Positions 25,524 through 33,641 of a stretch of 64,000 nt of DNA are shown here, in pieces. Position 1 is the stretch's first letter, and the number at the start of each line of letters is the position of its first letter. Origin of the DNA: Promethearchaeota archaeon. Its GTDB lineage: Archaea > Asgardarchaeota > Lokiarchaeia > Sigyniarchaeales > SOKP01. The notes under the pieces are model-generated. The model was not told the origin of the DNA. It worked only from the letters and a program-made list of their open reading frames with translations, and did not search any database. Made by a program: the position numbers and the translations under genes. Where the stretch lies: the NCBI GenBank assembly GCA_016930515.1, contig JAFGGO010000158.1, forward strand, positions 59,632-123,631, read 5' to 3'.

Positions 25524-26387
25524 TTATAATAAATTTGTTATTTTCCAATTATGAATTTTTTCTAATGAACTAGTAAGAGAAAGTTCCCCCTTTATTATTT
25601 TTAAAATTAAATCTTTTAAAAAAGATGTATATCCATTATTTTCTTTCTGAAAATTAGCAGAATATGAGATTAATTTTATTTTTTTTTTTTTAATGTTCGT
25701 GAAGATATTGATATAATTTTTTTTACTGATTTCAATTCCGTCTCTTAAAGCTAATATTAAGGCTGATACTTCGTGCTTGGGCATTCTCCTACCGTCAATA
25801 ACAACGCTTATTTTTGATGACTTAGATTCGTCAATGAGATAAAATCTCACGAGATCGTCGTTTTCAAAGAGACTATATAAATTACTAACGAGTTCTAATG
25901 TTAAAGATAAAATTCCCATGCCAAATTTGAATTCTAAATATAAATTTGATTGATTTTCTTCTAAAAATTCGATATAAGACTTAATCTTTTCAATGAGCGA
26001 ATCTAAGTTGTAGAAAGTATGAGAATTTAAGTAAAAATCCTCCAAAAAAACGACAAAACCGATATGTTTTACACCTGGATCGATCGCAAATTCCATTTTT
26101 GAATAGTTTTCCATGCATCCTATTCGATATGCGGCCAATACCTTCAGTAAATATTTTTCTAGGGGTTCTTCTGGATTTTTAGCTAAAATTTTTACAAGAT
26201 CTGGGTTAGGATTTGTAATTTGATCCAAATCATTAGAAGTTGTTAGAATTATGCAAGGCAAATTTGGTATCTTGTTATTAAAGTTAAGGATTTTAAATTT
26301 TATGCCATATTGCGCTAGTTCTTTATTTATTCTAAAAAAGAACTTAGAATTATCGCTTAGTAAAAAGATTTTTAACTTGTTCTGCAA
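25524..26387 (-). CDS. RNase H-fold/RuvC-like protein
   Basis: A 287-residue protein. The first ~95 residues are an uncharacterised alpha/beta domain. From residue 98 MEFAIDPGVKHIGFVVF resembles strand 1 of the RuvC/RNase H fold with its first catalytic Asp, and near residue 205 VVIDGRRMPKHEVSALILAL resembles the C-terminal His/Glu helix of that fold. A conserved Glu or Asp between them (LEFKFGMG or YLIDES) could complete the site. Such proteins cut or bind branched DNA. It is divergent from, and 40 bp from, a RadB-like ATPase gene, which supports a recombination role. The start is TTG. Confidence 0.5.
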   Translation of the reverse strand: MQNKLKIFLLSDNSKFFFRINKELAQYGIKFKILNFNNKIPNLPCIILTTSNDLDQITNPNPDLVKILAKNPEEPLEKYLLKVLAAYRIGCMENYSKMEFAIDPGVKHIGFVVFLEDFYLNSHTFYNLDSLIEKIKSYIEFLEENQSNLYLEFKFGMGILSLTLELVSNLYSLFENDDLVRFYLIDESKSSKISVVIDGRRMPKHEVSALILALRDGIEISKKNYINIFTNIKKKKIKLISYSANFQKENNGYTSFLKDLILKIIKGELSLTSSLEKIHNWKITNLL

Positions 26388-26427
26388 ATTAAATCTAATA
26401 ATTAACTATAAATTATAAAATTTAATT

Positions 26428-27132
26428 TTGATATTCCCAACTAAACACCTTAATAAATTGCTTAATACATCTCGTTTCTCTCAAGTAAGAATGATTTCCG
26501 TCTATGGAGATACTGGAGTTGGGAAAACGACTTTCGCCCTCCAAACTGCAAGCAAGATGGTGGCATTAGGGAAAAAAAATTTGATAATTTATACGAAAAA
26601 CGAATTTCCGATCGAGCGACTTTTCGCCATTGAAAACAACGATAAGAATAGATTGGAAACTTTTCTCAATAATTCATTGATTCTGAAGCCTTTAAATTTT
26701 AAGGAATTAAGAACAATTTCCTTTTATCTAGAGCCTCTATTTGCGTATTTAATTCAAGAAGAAAATTTTTTACCAAATCTTATTATCTTGGATTCAATTA
26801 CCGACTTGTATAAATTAGAACTAAATACAGAAAAAAAAGAAAAAAATATCGAATTAAACTACGAACTTAATCAAGTCTTGGCAAATCTCCTAAAATTAAG
26901 TGAAAATCATGATCTTGAGATTCTTTTAGTAAACGACTCGAGTCGAAAAACGGTTGACGATCAAATTACGGAAGTTCAAGGCGGAGGTCAAGTAATGGAT
27001 TATTGGGTTTCAGTTTCGATAAAAATTGCTCGTACTATGAATTTAAACGAGAGATCGTTTGAACTGATAAAGTCGCCTGAAAAAATAAAAAAAAAGTTTG
27101 TTTCAAGGCTTACAGGGAATGGATTTCAATAA
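26428..27132 (+). CDS. RadB-like RecA-superfamily ATPase
   Basis: A 234-residue RecA-core ATPase. The Walker A motif is YGDTGVGKTT (residues ~28-36), Walker B is NLIILDSITDLY, and an ILLVNDSSRK segment followed by GGGQVMDYW matches the L2/sensor region of RadB. No N-terminal helix-hairpin-helix domain is present, as is usual for RadB. RadB is thought to assist RadA in homologous recombination. The start is TTG with a TATA-like tataaattataaaa only about 20 bases upstream, suggesting a leaderless or very short leader. The divergent neighbour is the RuvC-like gene. Confidence 0.75.
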   Translation: MIFPTKHLNKLLNTSRFSQVRMISVYGDTGVGKTTFALQTASKMVALGKKNLIIYTKNEFPIERLFAIENNDKNRLETFLNNSLILKPLNFKELRTISFYLEPLFAYLIQEENFLPNLIILDSITDLYKLELNTEKKEKNIELNYELNQVLANLLKLSENHDLEILLVNDSSRKTVDDQITEVQGGGQVMDYWVSVSIKIARTMNLNERSFELIKSPEKIKKKFVSRLTGNGFQ

Positions 27133-27219
27133 GTTAAAATTAAGCTTTTTTGAGGAAGATCTGAACCAAACGACAAAATAATTATCAATAAGGTTTCATT
27201 AAATTATGTTAGTGTTATT

Positions 27220-28203
27220 ATGAGCAAAATTTATGAAAAAATTAAGTTATCGCGCTGGTTAGACAAAAAACTCCCTAATTATTTTCCTAATAGAAGCGAT
27301 ATCATAGACATCATTGATAAGATAGCTGAAGCAACCATCCCAATTAGGGGTTTATTAGAAAAAGGGATAACTTCTCGAGAGATTGGGTATCGAATGGATA
27401 TTGCGGAGCCCAAACAAGGATCTAAAAATCTGTATGACGAGGAACAAATTCACGAAGACATTCTAACACATTCGATTATCCTCAAAGCCTTGGAGGAAGG
27501 TGAAACAGATTTCCTATTTATTGCGTCCGAGGAAGCAGAGCCCGTAATTGGGAACGGTAAATTTGGGATCACGACAGATCCTGTCGATGGCTCCTCAAAT
27601 GTGGCCGTTAATAGAACTGTAGGCACTATCGTAGGAATATTTGATGAACAAGGTGTAATTATTGCAGCGATGTATATCCTTTACGGGATTTTCACGAACT
27701 TGGTATTAGCTATAAATGGACAGGTTGCCGAATTCATATTAGACACTTCTCCTTATAGCATGACTTTTTATCACTATGTCTTTCATGAAAAGAAGACAAT
27801 GCCAGATAACGACACTGGCGGAATAAGATGTATGGGAGGAAATTCGAGATTTTGGTCGGATAAATGCAGGAATTACGAGAGATTGCTCATTGAGAGAGAT
27901 TTTAAAGACCGTTATAGCGGTAGTTTTGTAGGTGATTTTCACGCAATTGTTAACTACGGAGGAATTTATTCTTATTTCCTTCAAAACAATAAAGCAAAAA
28001 TACGGCTTTATTATGAATGGCTTCCTTTAGCGTTTATAGCAAGAACCTTAGGTGGAGAATTTCTTATCGTTGGAGAAAACGACGAAATTAAGATGATTGA
28101 GGATGTTTCACCTTTAAAAAAAGAATTAATACAAAATATTCACGCTGATATATGTGGCGGACTTTTAGGAAGTAAAAAAGCAGTAGATTTATTTTTAAAA
28201 TAA
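27220..28203 (+). CDS. fbp: Class I fructose-1,6-bisphosphatase
   Basis: A 327-residue FBPase of the inositol-phosphatase superfamily. The metal and phosphate motif TTDPVDGSSNV is near residue 120, and FIASEEAEPV supplies the Glu ligands; YSGSFVGDFHAIVNYGGIYSY corresponds to the sugar-binding region and LPLAFIARTLGGEF to the C-terminal helix with the conserved Glu. It removes the 1-phosphate from fructose-1,6-bisphosphate in gluconeogenesis. Most archaea use class IV or the bifunctional class V enzyme, so a class I enzyme is unusual and may have come from bacteria. Trm1 follows 16 bp later. Confidence 0.9.
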   Translation: MSKIYEKIKLSRWLDKKLPNYFPNRSDIIDIIDKIAEATIPIRGLLEKGITSREIGYRMDIAEPKQGSKNLYDEEQIHEDILTHSIILKALEEGETDFLFIASEEAEPVIGNGKFGITTDPVDGSSNVAVNRTVGTIVGIFDEQGVIIAAMYILYGIFTNLVLAINGQVAEFILDTSPYSMTFYHYVFHEKKTMPDNDTGGIRCMGGNSRFWSDKCRNYERLLIERDFKDRYSGSFVGDFHAIVNYGGIYSYFLQNNKAKIRLYYEWLPLAFIARTLGGEFLIVGENDEIKMIEDVSPLKKELIQNIHADICGGLLGSKKAVDLFLK

Positions 28204-28219
28204 CAAGAAAAACAAATCA

Positions 28220-29479
28220 ATGATTGAAAAGGAAGGAAAGACTAACCACGACGAAGAATTAGCGATTAAAACCGAAGGAAAGGCAAAATTCTATATGTAC
28301 GAAGCAGACGAAAATCAGATTCCTTCAAAATCGATGAAAGTCTTCTATAACGAAAAGATGATCATCAATAGAGATATCACAACCCTCGCAATCAATGCAT
28401 ATAATAGAACATTTGCTAAGGAACTTGTAGTAGTGGATTCGATGGCTGCCTCTGGGATTGGATCAATGCGATTGATGCTTGAATGCCAAGGAATAAAAAG
28501 GATTTACATCAACGACATCAATCCGATAGCAGTTGAATTAATAAACAAGAATTTGGTCTTAAATCAATTGGATGGAACCGCCCATCAAGATATAATACTT
28601 AGCCGAAAGGATGCTAATTTTTTATTTTCCGAACTTGCACAGGAATCTTTATTAAGCGAAATAAATAATATATCGCGACCAAATGTCGTGTCAATAGATC
28701 CTTTTGGAGCCCCAAATCTTTACATCAATTCGGCTTTCAACGCTATTCAAAGAACAAACGGATTGATTTGCGTTACCGCAACGGATACTGCTGTTTTATT
28801 TGGTATAAAACCGCAAGCATGCGTGCGAAAATACATGTCAAAACCCCTTCATGTGGAATATTGCAAGGAAATAGGTGCGCGGATCTTGTTTCATTTTATT
28901 TCCAGAATGGCAAATATAAACAAAATGGGTGTTGTTCCCTTATTAACTTTTTATTCAAACCATTTTATAAGGATCTTTGCCTTGACTTTTAAGCATCAAA
29001 AAAAAGTTGCAGCGGATTTTAGTAATTATGGTTATATAATTCATTGTAAGGTGTGTAATAATCGAATAATTTTAGAAAACATTCTTGATTTGCCTAAAAA
29101 TTGCTCCTATTGCGGCGAAAAAGCTAAAATCGATTACGCAGGACCACTTTGGCTTGGAAAATTACACGACGAGATCTTTCTTAAACAAGTTTATGAATTA
29201 AACGAGGCGTGTTCTTTAAAAAATAAAAAAAGAATAAAAAAAATCCTCATATGCGCTCAAGGAGAGTTAAATATGCCAATATCTTATTACAATATTCACA
29301 AGCTCAGTCAAACATTAAACCTGCGTTGCGTTCCAAAGATGGAGGATTTAATATTAAAGATAACTGAATGCGGGTTCAAGGCTTCCAGAACGCATTTTGA
29401 CTTCACTTCTATAAAAACGGATTTAAAACTTGACGAACTTAAAAAACTGCTATTAAAGAACTATAACAACGGTGATTAA
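28220..29479 (+). CDS. trm1: tRNA (guanine-26 N2) dimethyltransferase Trm1
   Basis: A 419-residue Trm1 protein, methylating G26 of tRNA with SAM. The N-terminus (EGKAKFYMYEADENQIPSK, FYNEKMIINRDI) and the SAM site MAASGIGSMRLMLECQGI with INDINPIAVELI are clear, followed by SIDPFGAPNLYI. A zinc-binding pair CKVCNNR and CSYCGEK lies around residues 275-300. The C-terminal domain is intact. It is downstream of fbp and 3 bp upstream of rlmE, with the rlmE ribosome binding site overlapping its end, indicating an RNA-modification operon. Confidence 0.95.
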   Translation: MIEKEGKTNHDEELAIKTEGKAKFYMYEADENQIPSKSMKVFYNEKMIINRDITTLAINAYNRTFAKELVVVDSMAASGIGSMRLMLECQGIKRIYINDINPIAVELINKNLVLNQLDGTAHQDIILSRKDANFLFSELAQESLLSEINNISRPNVVSIDPFGAPNLYINSAFNAIQRTNGLICVTATDTAVLFGIKPQACVRKYMSKPLHVEYCKEIGARILFHFISRMANINKMGVVPLLTFYSNHFIRIFALTFKHQKKVAADFSNYGYIIHCKVCNNRIILENILDLPKNCSYCGEKAKIDYAGPLWLGKLHDEIFLKQVYELNEACSLKNKKRIKKILICAQGELNMPISYYNIHKLSQTLNLRCVPKMEDLILKITECGFKASRTHFDFTSIKTDLKLDELKKLLLKNYNNGD

Positions 29480-29482
29480 AGC

Positions 29483-30118
29483 GTGACAAAAAATCCTAAA
29501 GAACACAGGAAAGATCCTCACTATAAACAGGCAAAACGAGAAAATTATCGTGCTAGATCTGCTTATAAACTACTCGATATTAATAAGCGATTCAATGTAT
29601 TTAAACGAGCGTTTTATATCTTGGACATTGGAGCAACCCCGGGCTCTTGGCTTCAAGTTGCAAGAAAATTTGCAGAAGAAAACATTTCTCTCTATAAAGA
29701 CGGATTTTACCACAGAGATAATTTTAAAATAATGGGTGTGGACTTAAAATCTGTAACTCCTGTAGAGGACGTTAAAATAATTAAAATGGATGTGAGAAAT
29801 CCCGCTTTTTTAGAAGAAGTTAGGTCTTTTTTTGGTGGTAAGATCGATCTATTGTTGTCGGACGCCTCGATAAAAAAATCTGGGATCAAGTTCCAAGATG
29901 ATGTGAATCAAATTAAGTTATGTAACAAAATTCTTGAAATTGGAAATGAAATCATTCGAAATAAGGGAGCCATGGTAATTAAGGTATTTCAAGGTTCTGA
30001 TTTCGACGAATTTTACGCTTCGATGAAAAATAAATTTCGTTTGATGAAATCCTACAAACCTAAAGGATCTCGAAAGAATTCGAACGAAATTTACCTAATT
30101 GGAATGAAAAAAATATAA
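29483..30118 (+). CDS. rlmE: RlmE/FtsJ rRNA uridine-2'-O-methyltransferase
   Basis: A 211-residue FtsJ-family protein. The start region DPHYKQAKRENYRARSAYKL contains the first catalytic Lys, the SAM loop is LDIGATPGSWLQVA, and LLLSDASIK, VIKVFQG and GSRKNSNEIYLI supply the remaining members of the K-D-K-E tetrad. It 2'-O-methylates the 23S rRNA A-loop uridine or an equivalent site. The start is GTG with GGTGAT seven bases upstream, embedded in the trm1 stop. The next gene is convergent with no gap. Confidence 0.93.
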   Translation: MTKNPKEHRKDPHYKQAKRENYRARSAYKLLDINKRFNVFKRAFYILDIGATPGSWLQVARKFAEENISLYKDGFYHRDNFKIMGVDLKSVTPVEDVKIIKMDVRNPAFLEEVRSFFGGKIDLLLSDASIKKSGIKFQDDVNQIKLCNKILEIGNEIIRNKGAMVIKVFQGSDFDEFYASMKNKFRLMKSYKPKGSRKNSNEIYLIGMKKI

Positions 30119-30730
30119 TTACGATTCTTCCATATATTCCTGAATCGTGTCAAAATCGATGATGTATTCTGTCCCTTGAATATTTGCCTGGATCCAATCT
30201 GTTAACCATTGGCAATAGTTGGGATTAAATTGGTCCAAGTTTGTATCGTTACATTTCTCTTCGTACGGACATACGAAGCAGGGAATGTATCCAAATTTTT
30301 CCCAGATGAACCTATCGTTGTTCATGTCAACTTCGGTCTCATCCACATCCATATCGATTTTTTCTATCGATTTAATTCGTTTCGTCCAAGAACTCTCCCT
30401 AAGTTCGCGTTCGATCGTTATTTTTGACTGAAGAGCAAGTTGTTCGAGTATGGGTTCCAAGTAGTCCCTGTTTTCTTGGGTCATTTCCAAGAGTTCATTA
30501 AAATAAATGTCCTTTTCTTTTTCAATTATGGATAATATGGCTTTTTCGTCCTTTCGAAGGTCACGACTATAATTTTTCTTTTTTTCCTCTATTCTTTCAA
30601 TTCTACGCTCCGAGTCTGATTTCTCGTCTGTCGTCCCTTCAACTCGCTCCTTGATCTTGCATTTGTGGCGACTTAAATAAGCGAAACTTTTTCCACAATA
30701 TGGACAGGTTTCTTTCTTTTTTTTAGCCAT
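30119..30730 (-). CDS. TFE-beta/RPC34-like factor with an added N-terminal zinc finger
   Basis: About 203 residues from ATG 30730 (the TTG at 30739 is less likely). The N-terminus has a Cys/His finger CPYCGKSFAYLSRHKC; a charged linker leads to a winged-helix-like segment (AILSIIEKEKDIYFNELLEM, LEPILEQLALQSKITIE). The C-terminus IPCFVCPYEEKCNDTNLDQF followed by NPNYCQWLTDWI matches the four-Cys iron-sulfur motif of archaeal TFE-beta and RNA polymerase III subunit RPC34. These help open promoters together with TFE-alpha. The extra zinc finger is not part of the usual TFE-beta. Alternative: another winged-helix FeS regulator. Confidence 0.6.
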   Translation of the reverse strand: MAKKKKETCPYCGKSFAYLSRHKCKIKERVEGTTDEKSDSERRIERIEEKKKNYSRDLRKDEKAILSIIEKEKDIYFNELLEMTQENRDYLEPILEQLALQSKITIERELRESSWTKRIKSIEKIDMDVDETEVDMNNDRFIWEKFGYIPCFVCPYEEKCNDTNLDQFNPNYCQWLTDWIQANIQGTEYIIDFDTIQEYMEES

Positions 30731-30853
30731 GTGATTCAATCCCAGATCCTTTTTAGCACCTATCGTAAAGATAGATTGTTATGGAAATATTGAGAATTAA
30801 TTTTAAGTATAAAATAAAGTTAATGTATAGTAAGAATTAAATTTTCGGTTTTT

Positions 30854-30878
30854 ATAGTATTTCCATTACCAATACTAT
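30854..30878. repeat. Inverted repeat (8-bp arms) before the RadA-like gene
   Basis: ATAGTATT and AATACTAT are perfect inverted copies separated by 9 bases, ending 22 bases before the ATG of the RadA-like gene. A TATA-like gtataaaataaa is found about 45 bases further upstream, so the repeat lies around the transcript start or in the leader. It could be an operator or a small hairpin that affects translation. Confidence 0.5.
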
Positions 30879-30900
30879 TTACCAAATTCATTCCTATAAA

Positions 30901-31704
30901 ATGATAAATAAAAAACGCTTGGAAAAGATCATTGGCATGAATACCGATCAAATAATCGAATCTAAAATACTTCTTGATTTGATTGATCAAAAAATAAATT
31001 TTAAAAACTTGTTACCTCTAAATTCTACTGGTTTCGACGATCTCCTTGGAGGAGGATTCTGTCCGGGTAAAATGTACCTCGTTTATGGTGCCAATAAAAC
31101 TGGAAAAACTCAATTATGCCATCAATTATGCCTCCAAGCTGTAAAAAACGGCAGAAAAGCTTATTATTTAGATACGGAAAACACTTTTCGAGCTGAAAGA
31201 ATGGTTGAATTAGCCCGGCTTCAATGTTTCAATCCCGATGATATTCTGAAGAACATTCATATATCAAAAATAAAAAGTAATTCAATGCTGTTGCTTGTAA
31301 TTTCGGACATCCAACACGCTTTAAACAATAAAAAAGATCAAGTCTTAGTAGTTGATTCTATTAACAATTATTTTCGATACGAACGAGATGCTCCGAACCT
31401 AACTTTTTCAAATGTAAAACAAGTATTTATGCGTGTTTTAAGCAAGCTTCAAGAAATCACATCTAAATTCAATACGGTAACGGTTGTAACTGCTCAAATC
31501 ACGCCTAATTTTGAGATCAAGCCAGTATTAAAGGAATTACCGGTTGGAAATCAATATCTAAATCATTTTTTTTCCGAATACATATATCTGAGAAGACTAG
31601 AACTAGGATTAAACCAAGCGCGTCTTATAAATTCTCAAGATCTTCCAGAGAGGATAATTAATTACAAAATCACACAGTCAGGTATCGATCCATTTACCCC
31701 TTAG
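30901..31704 (+). CDS. RadA/Rad51-like recombinase paralogue
   Basis: A 267-residue RecA-fold protein. STGFDDLLGGGFCPGKMYLV with the Walker A VYGANKTGKTQ, the YLDTENTFRAERM block, Walker B VLVVDSIN and the GNQYLNHFFSEYIYLRR segment follow RadA/Rad51 order. The N-terminal DNA-binding domain of RadA is absent; instead there is a short helical region of about 40 residues. It is therefore a paralogue, not the main recombinase, and may act with the RadB-like protein. It starts at ATG after the inverted repeat described above. Confidence 0.8.
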   Translation: MINKKRLEKIIGMNTDQIIESKILLDLIDQKINFKNLLPLNSTGFDDLLGGGFCPGKMYLVYGANKTGKTQLCHQLCLQAVKNGRKAYYLDTENTFRAERMVELARLQCFNPDDILKNIHISKIKSNSMLLLVISDIQHALNNKKDQVLVVDSINNYFRYERDAPNLTFSNVKQVFMRVLSKLQEITSKFNTVTVVTAQITPNFEIKPVLKELPVGNQYLNHFFSEYIYLRRLELGLNQARLINSQDLPERIINYKITQSGIDPFTP

Positions 31705-31720
31705 AACTTATCAAAGTATT

Positions 31721-32578
31721 CTATTTTAAAAGTAATATCTTATTTTTAGCTTCCTCTAAAGTCAAGGATTTGAATTTTTTCGATATTGATGGGGAATTTA
31801 CAAAATAAATATCGTTATCTATTGAACTCAAAACTAGTTCCATCAATTTAGCGGCGTGATTTAACTTTTTTTGCTTGAAAACGCTCGCCTTTTGGTTACT
31901 TTTTATGTACGGTTTGGAATACTTTCCAACAATATTATTAAAGTCCATTCCTATCAAAAATATTGAATGATTTGTAGTTAAAAATGGCCTTAAAAAATAT
32001 AAGATCCTATCACCATCCGTGAATCCTCCAGAATTAATGAGATTCTCCGTAGATTTTACTTGGGTCGTACCGATTAGATTTTTTGATCGAATTAACGCAT
32101 CGTGATATGTTTTTAATCTTTTGATATTATCTCCGTGACCAAGAATTATAAAAAAGCGAGAGGCGTTTATCTCTTCTTCGGTTACGCCGTCTAGATCTGA
32201 AAAGACCGCGTGCAAGGAGATTTCTTGCTCTCTTAAAAGTATTGATGCACCATCAGCTACCAGATTAACGATATTCTGGCAATGTTTTAGATCCATTTCT
32301 TTTACAAGATAGTTAACGGATTCTTCCAAAGATGGACCGCACCCATAAATAATAATGATGGATTTTGATTGAATCTCCCGTCTAAAAGAATGGAGCACCC
32401 TTTCTATGTCGTAATTAAGGACTCTTTTTTTTTCCTCTATGTATTGAGAAAGCAGGTCTCTCGCTTCATTATCCTTTTTCTCGCTTAAACATAAATCTTT
32501 TACGATTTTTAAATACAACCCTCTAAATTCAGCATACATATCAAGTTGTTTTTGTATTGGTTGATCGTTTTCTGACAT
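31721..32578 (-). CDS. mptE: 6-hydroxymethyl-7,8-dihydropterin pyrophosphokinase MptE
   Basis: About 285 residues from ATG 32578 (the longer TTG start at 32626 is possible). It belongs to the archaeal DUF115/MptE family: IIIYGCGPSLEESVN, NLVADGASILL, AVFSDLDGVTEEEI, FIILGHGDN, IGTTQ and NSGGFTDGDRILYFL are the conserved blocks. The enzyme transfers pyrophosphate from ATP to the pterin alcohol on the way to tetrahydromethanopterin or archaeal folate. Its presence implies a pterin C1 carrier in this organism. It converges on the RadA-like gene with a 16-bp gap. Confidence 0.9.
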   Translation of the reverse strand: MSENDQPIQKQLDMYAEFRGLYLKIVKDLCLSEKKDNEARDLLSQYIEEKKRVLNYDIERVLHSFRREIQSKSIIIIYGCGPSLEESVNYLVKEMDLKHCQNIVNLVADGASILLREQEISLHAVFSDLDGVTEEEINASRFFIILGHGDNIKRLKTYHDALIRSKNLIGTTQVKSTENLINSGGFTDGDRILYFLRPFLTTNHSIFLIGMDFNNIVGKYSKPYIKSNQKASVFKQKKLNHAAKLMELVLSSIDNDIYFVNSPSISKKFKSLTLEEAKNKILLLK

Positions 32579-32711
32579 GAAAAGGATGGACCTATTGCAC
32601 TGATACAAGTGCATTATTTTTTTCAATTTTTGTTGTAAAAATGCTTGGCAGTTATATTTTAAAAAAAAAACATATTTATTTAGATTTTTTCTTGATGATA
32701 TTTAGAGAAAG

Positions 32712-32966
32712 ATGTTTGAAACGGAAAACAAAGAGGAATGTTGTTTGCAGGGTGTTTGGAAAAGAATCGCCGACTCATCCAAAAAAACACTCGAAAATAG
32801 CATAGTGGTCAAGGGAAGAGAAATAAAAAGCATTATCGATAGGATCATGGAACTAACCTCTGATGAGGGTGTGATAGAGATCTATAAATTAAAGGACAAT
32901 ACACAGAAATCTTTACCCTTCAAAACTCTTAGGGTTTGTAACGATATAGACTTGTGTTTTTCTTAA
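32712..32966 (+). CDS. Small hypothetical protein, 84 residues
   Basis: A short soluble protein with predicted helices (QGVWKRIADSSKKTLENSIV, IKSIIDRIMELTSDEG) and a C-terminal strand. There are four Cys but no clear metal motif. Start ATG with AGAGAAAGATG context. It stands alone between the divergent mptE and the convergent gcvH. No family is recognised, and the frame could be non-functional, though codon use looks normal. Confidence 0.4.
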   Translation: MFETENKEECCLQGVWKRIADSSKKTLENSIVVKGREIKSIIDRIMELTSDEGVIEIYKLKDNTQKSLPFKTLRVCNDIDLCFS

Positions 32967-33086
32967 ACCTTGTTTTTCTTTTAGCTAATTTTTAATCTGA
33001 TGAATCTAATTTTATGTTCTGGTTGAATTAAGAGAAAAAATTAGAAAAAAAAAGAAAAAGAAAATATGATAATATATTTTCTTACC

Positions 33087-33470
33087 CTATAAAGAATCAC
33101 AGTAGGCCTTGTATGCAGCTTCGTCCATCAAGTTGGCTTTTTCTGCTCCAAAGTTGGAGGCATCAATCTTGAATAACCACGCTGCCATGGCGTTTTCGTT
33201 AATTTTTTCTGGTTCGTCCATCAAGTCCGTGTTCACGGCAGTGACCGTTCCAGAAACGGGACTGTAAATATCGCCAACCGCTTTGCTACTTTCAACGGTG
33301 CAATCGATTGGGTCAGAGTCTTCAGTACCTTGTTCTAAGGTAGCACCATCAATTCCTTCCACATCAACGAAACTAATTTCTCCTAATTGTTCGGCGGCGT
33401 AAGGAGTCAATCCAACTTCTCCGGTTGCGTCGTTGTACCATTGATGGGTTTTATTATACCAAATTGCCAT
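33087..33470 (-). CDS. gcvH: Glycine cleavage system H-type lipoyl carrier protein
   Basis: A 127-residue lipoyl-domain protein from ATG 33470, with GAGGT 10 bases upstream. The lipoylated Lys is Lys63 in ESSKAVGDIYSPVSG. The N-terminal AIWYNKTHQW, GLTPYAAEQLGEISFV and the C-terminal NENAMAAWLFKI follow GcvH. The acidic central insertion (LEQGTEDSDPIDC) is slightly longer than usual. It shuttles aminomethyl or other groups on its lipoamide; the gcvP and gcvT partners are not in the window, so its actual role could instead be in another lipoate-dependent complex. Strong TATA upstream. Confidence 0.95.
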   Translation of the reverse strand: MAIWYNKTHQWYNDATGEVGLTPYAAEQLGEISFVDVEGIDGATLEQGTEDSDPIDCTVESSKAVGDIYSPVSGTVTAVNTDLMDEPEKINENAMAAWLFKIDASNFGAEKANLMDEAAYKAYCDSL

Positions 33471-33508
33471 TTTTTTCAAACCTCTTTGAATTAATTTTAT
33501 GCGGATTA

Positions 33509-33522
33509 ATTTATATACAATT
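33509..33522 (-). promoter_or_regulatory. TATA box of gcvH
   Basis: On the minus strand the sequence ttgtatataaatta is a near-ideal archaeal TATA element. It is centred about 45 bases before the gcvH ATG, giving a short leader that contains the Shine-Dalgarno GAGGT. Confidence 0.55.
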
Positions 33523-33641
33523 TAATGATATGGTTTATTTAATTTTATAAATGATTTAAAATTTATTCATTAATATTTTTTTTCAAAAAAAAAAAAGCGA
33601 TCCCACTCGAATTTGGATGTAAAATCAAACTTAGATGAGGC

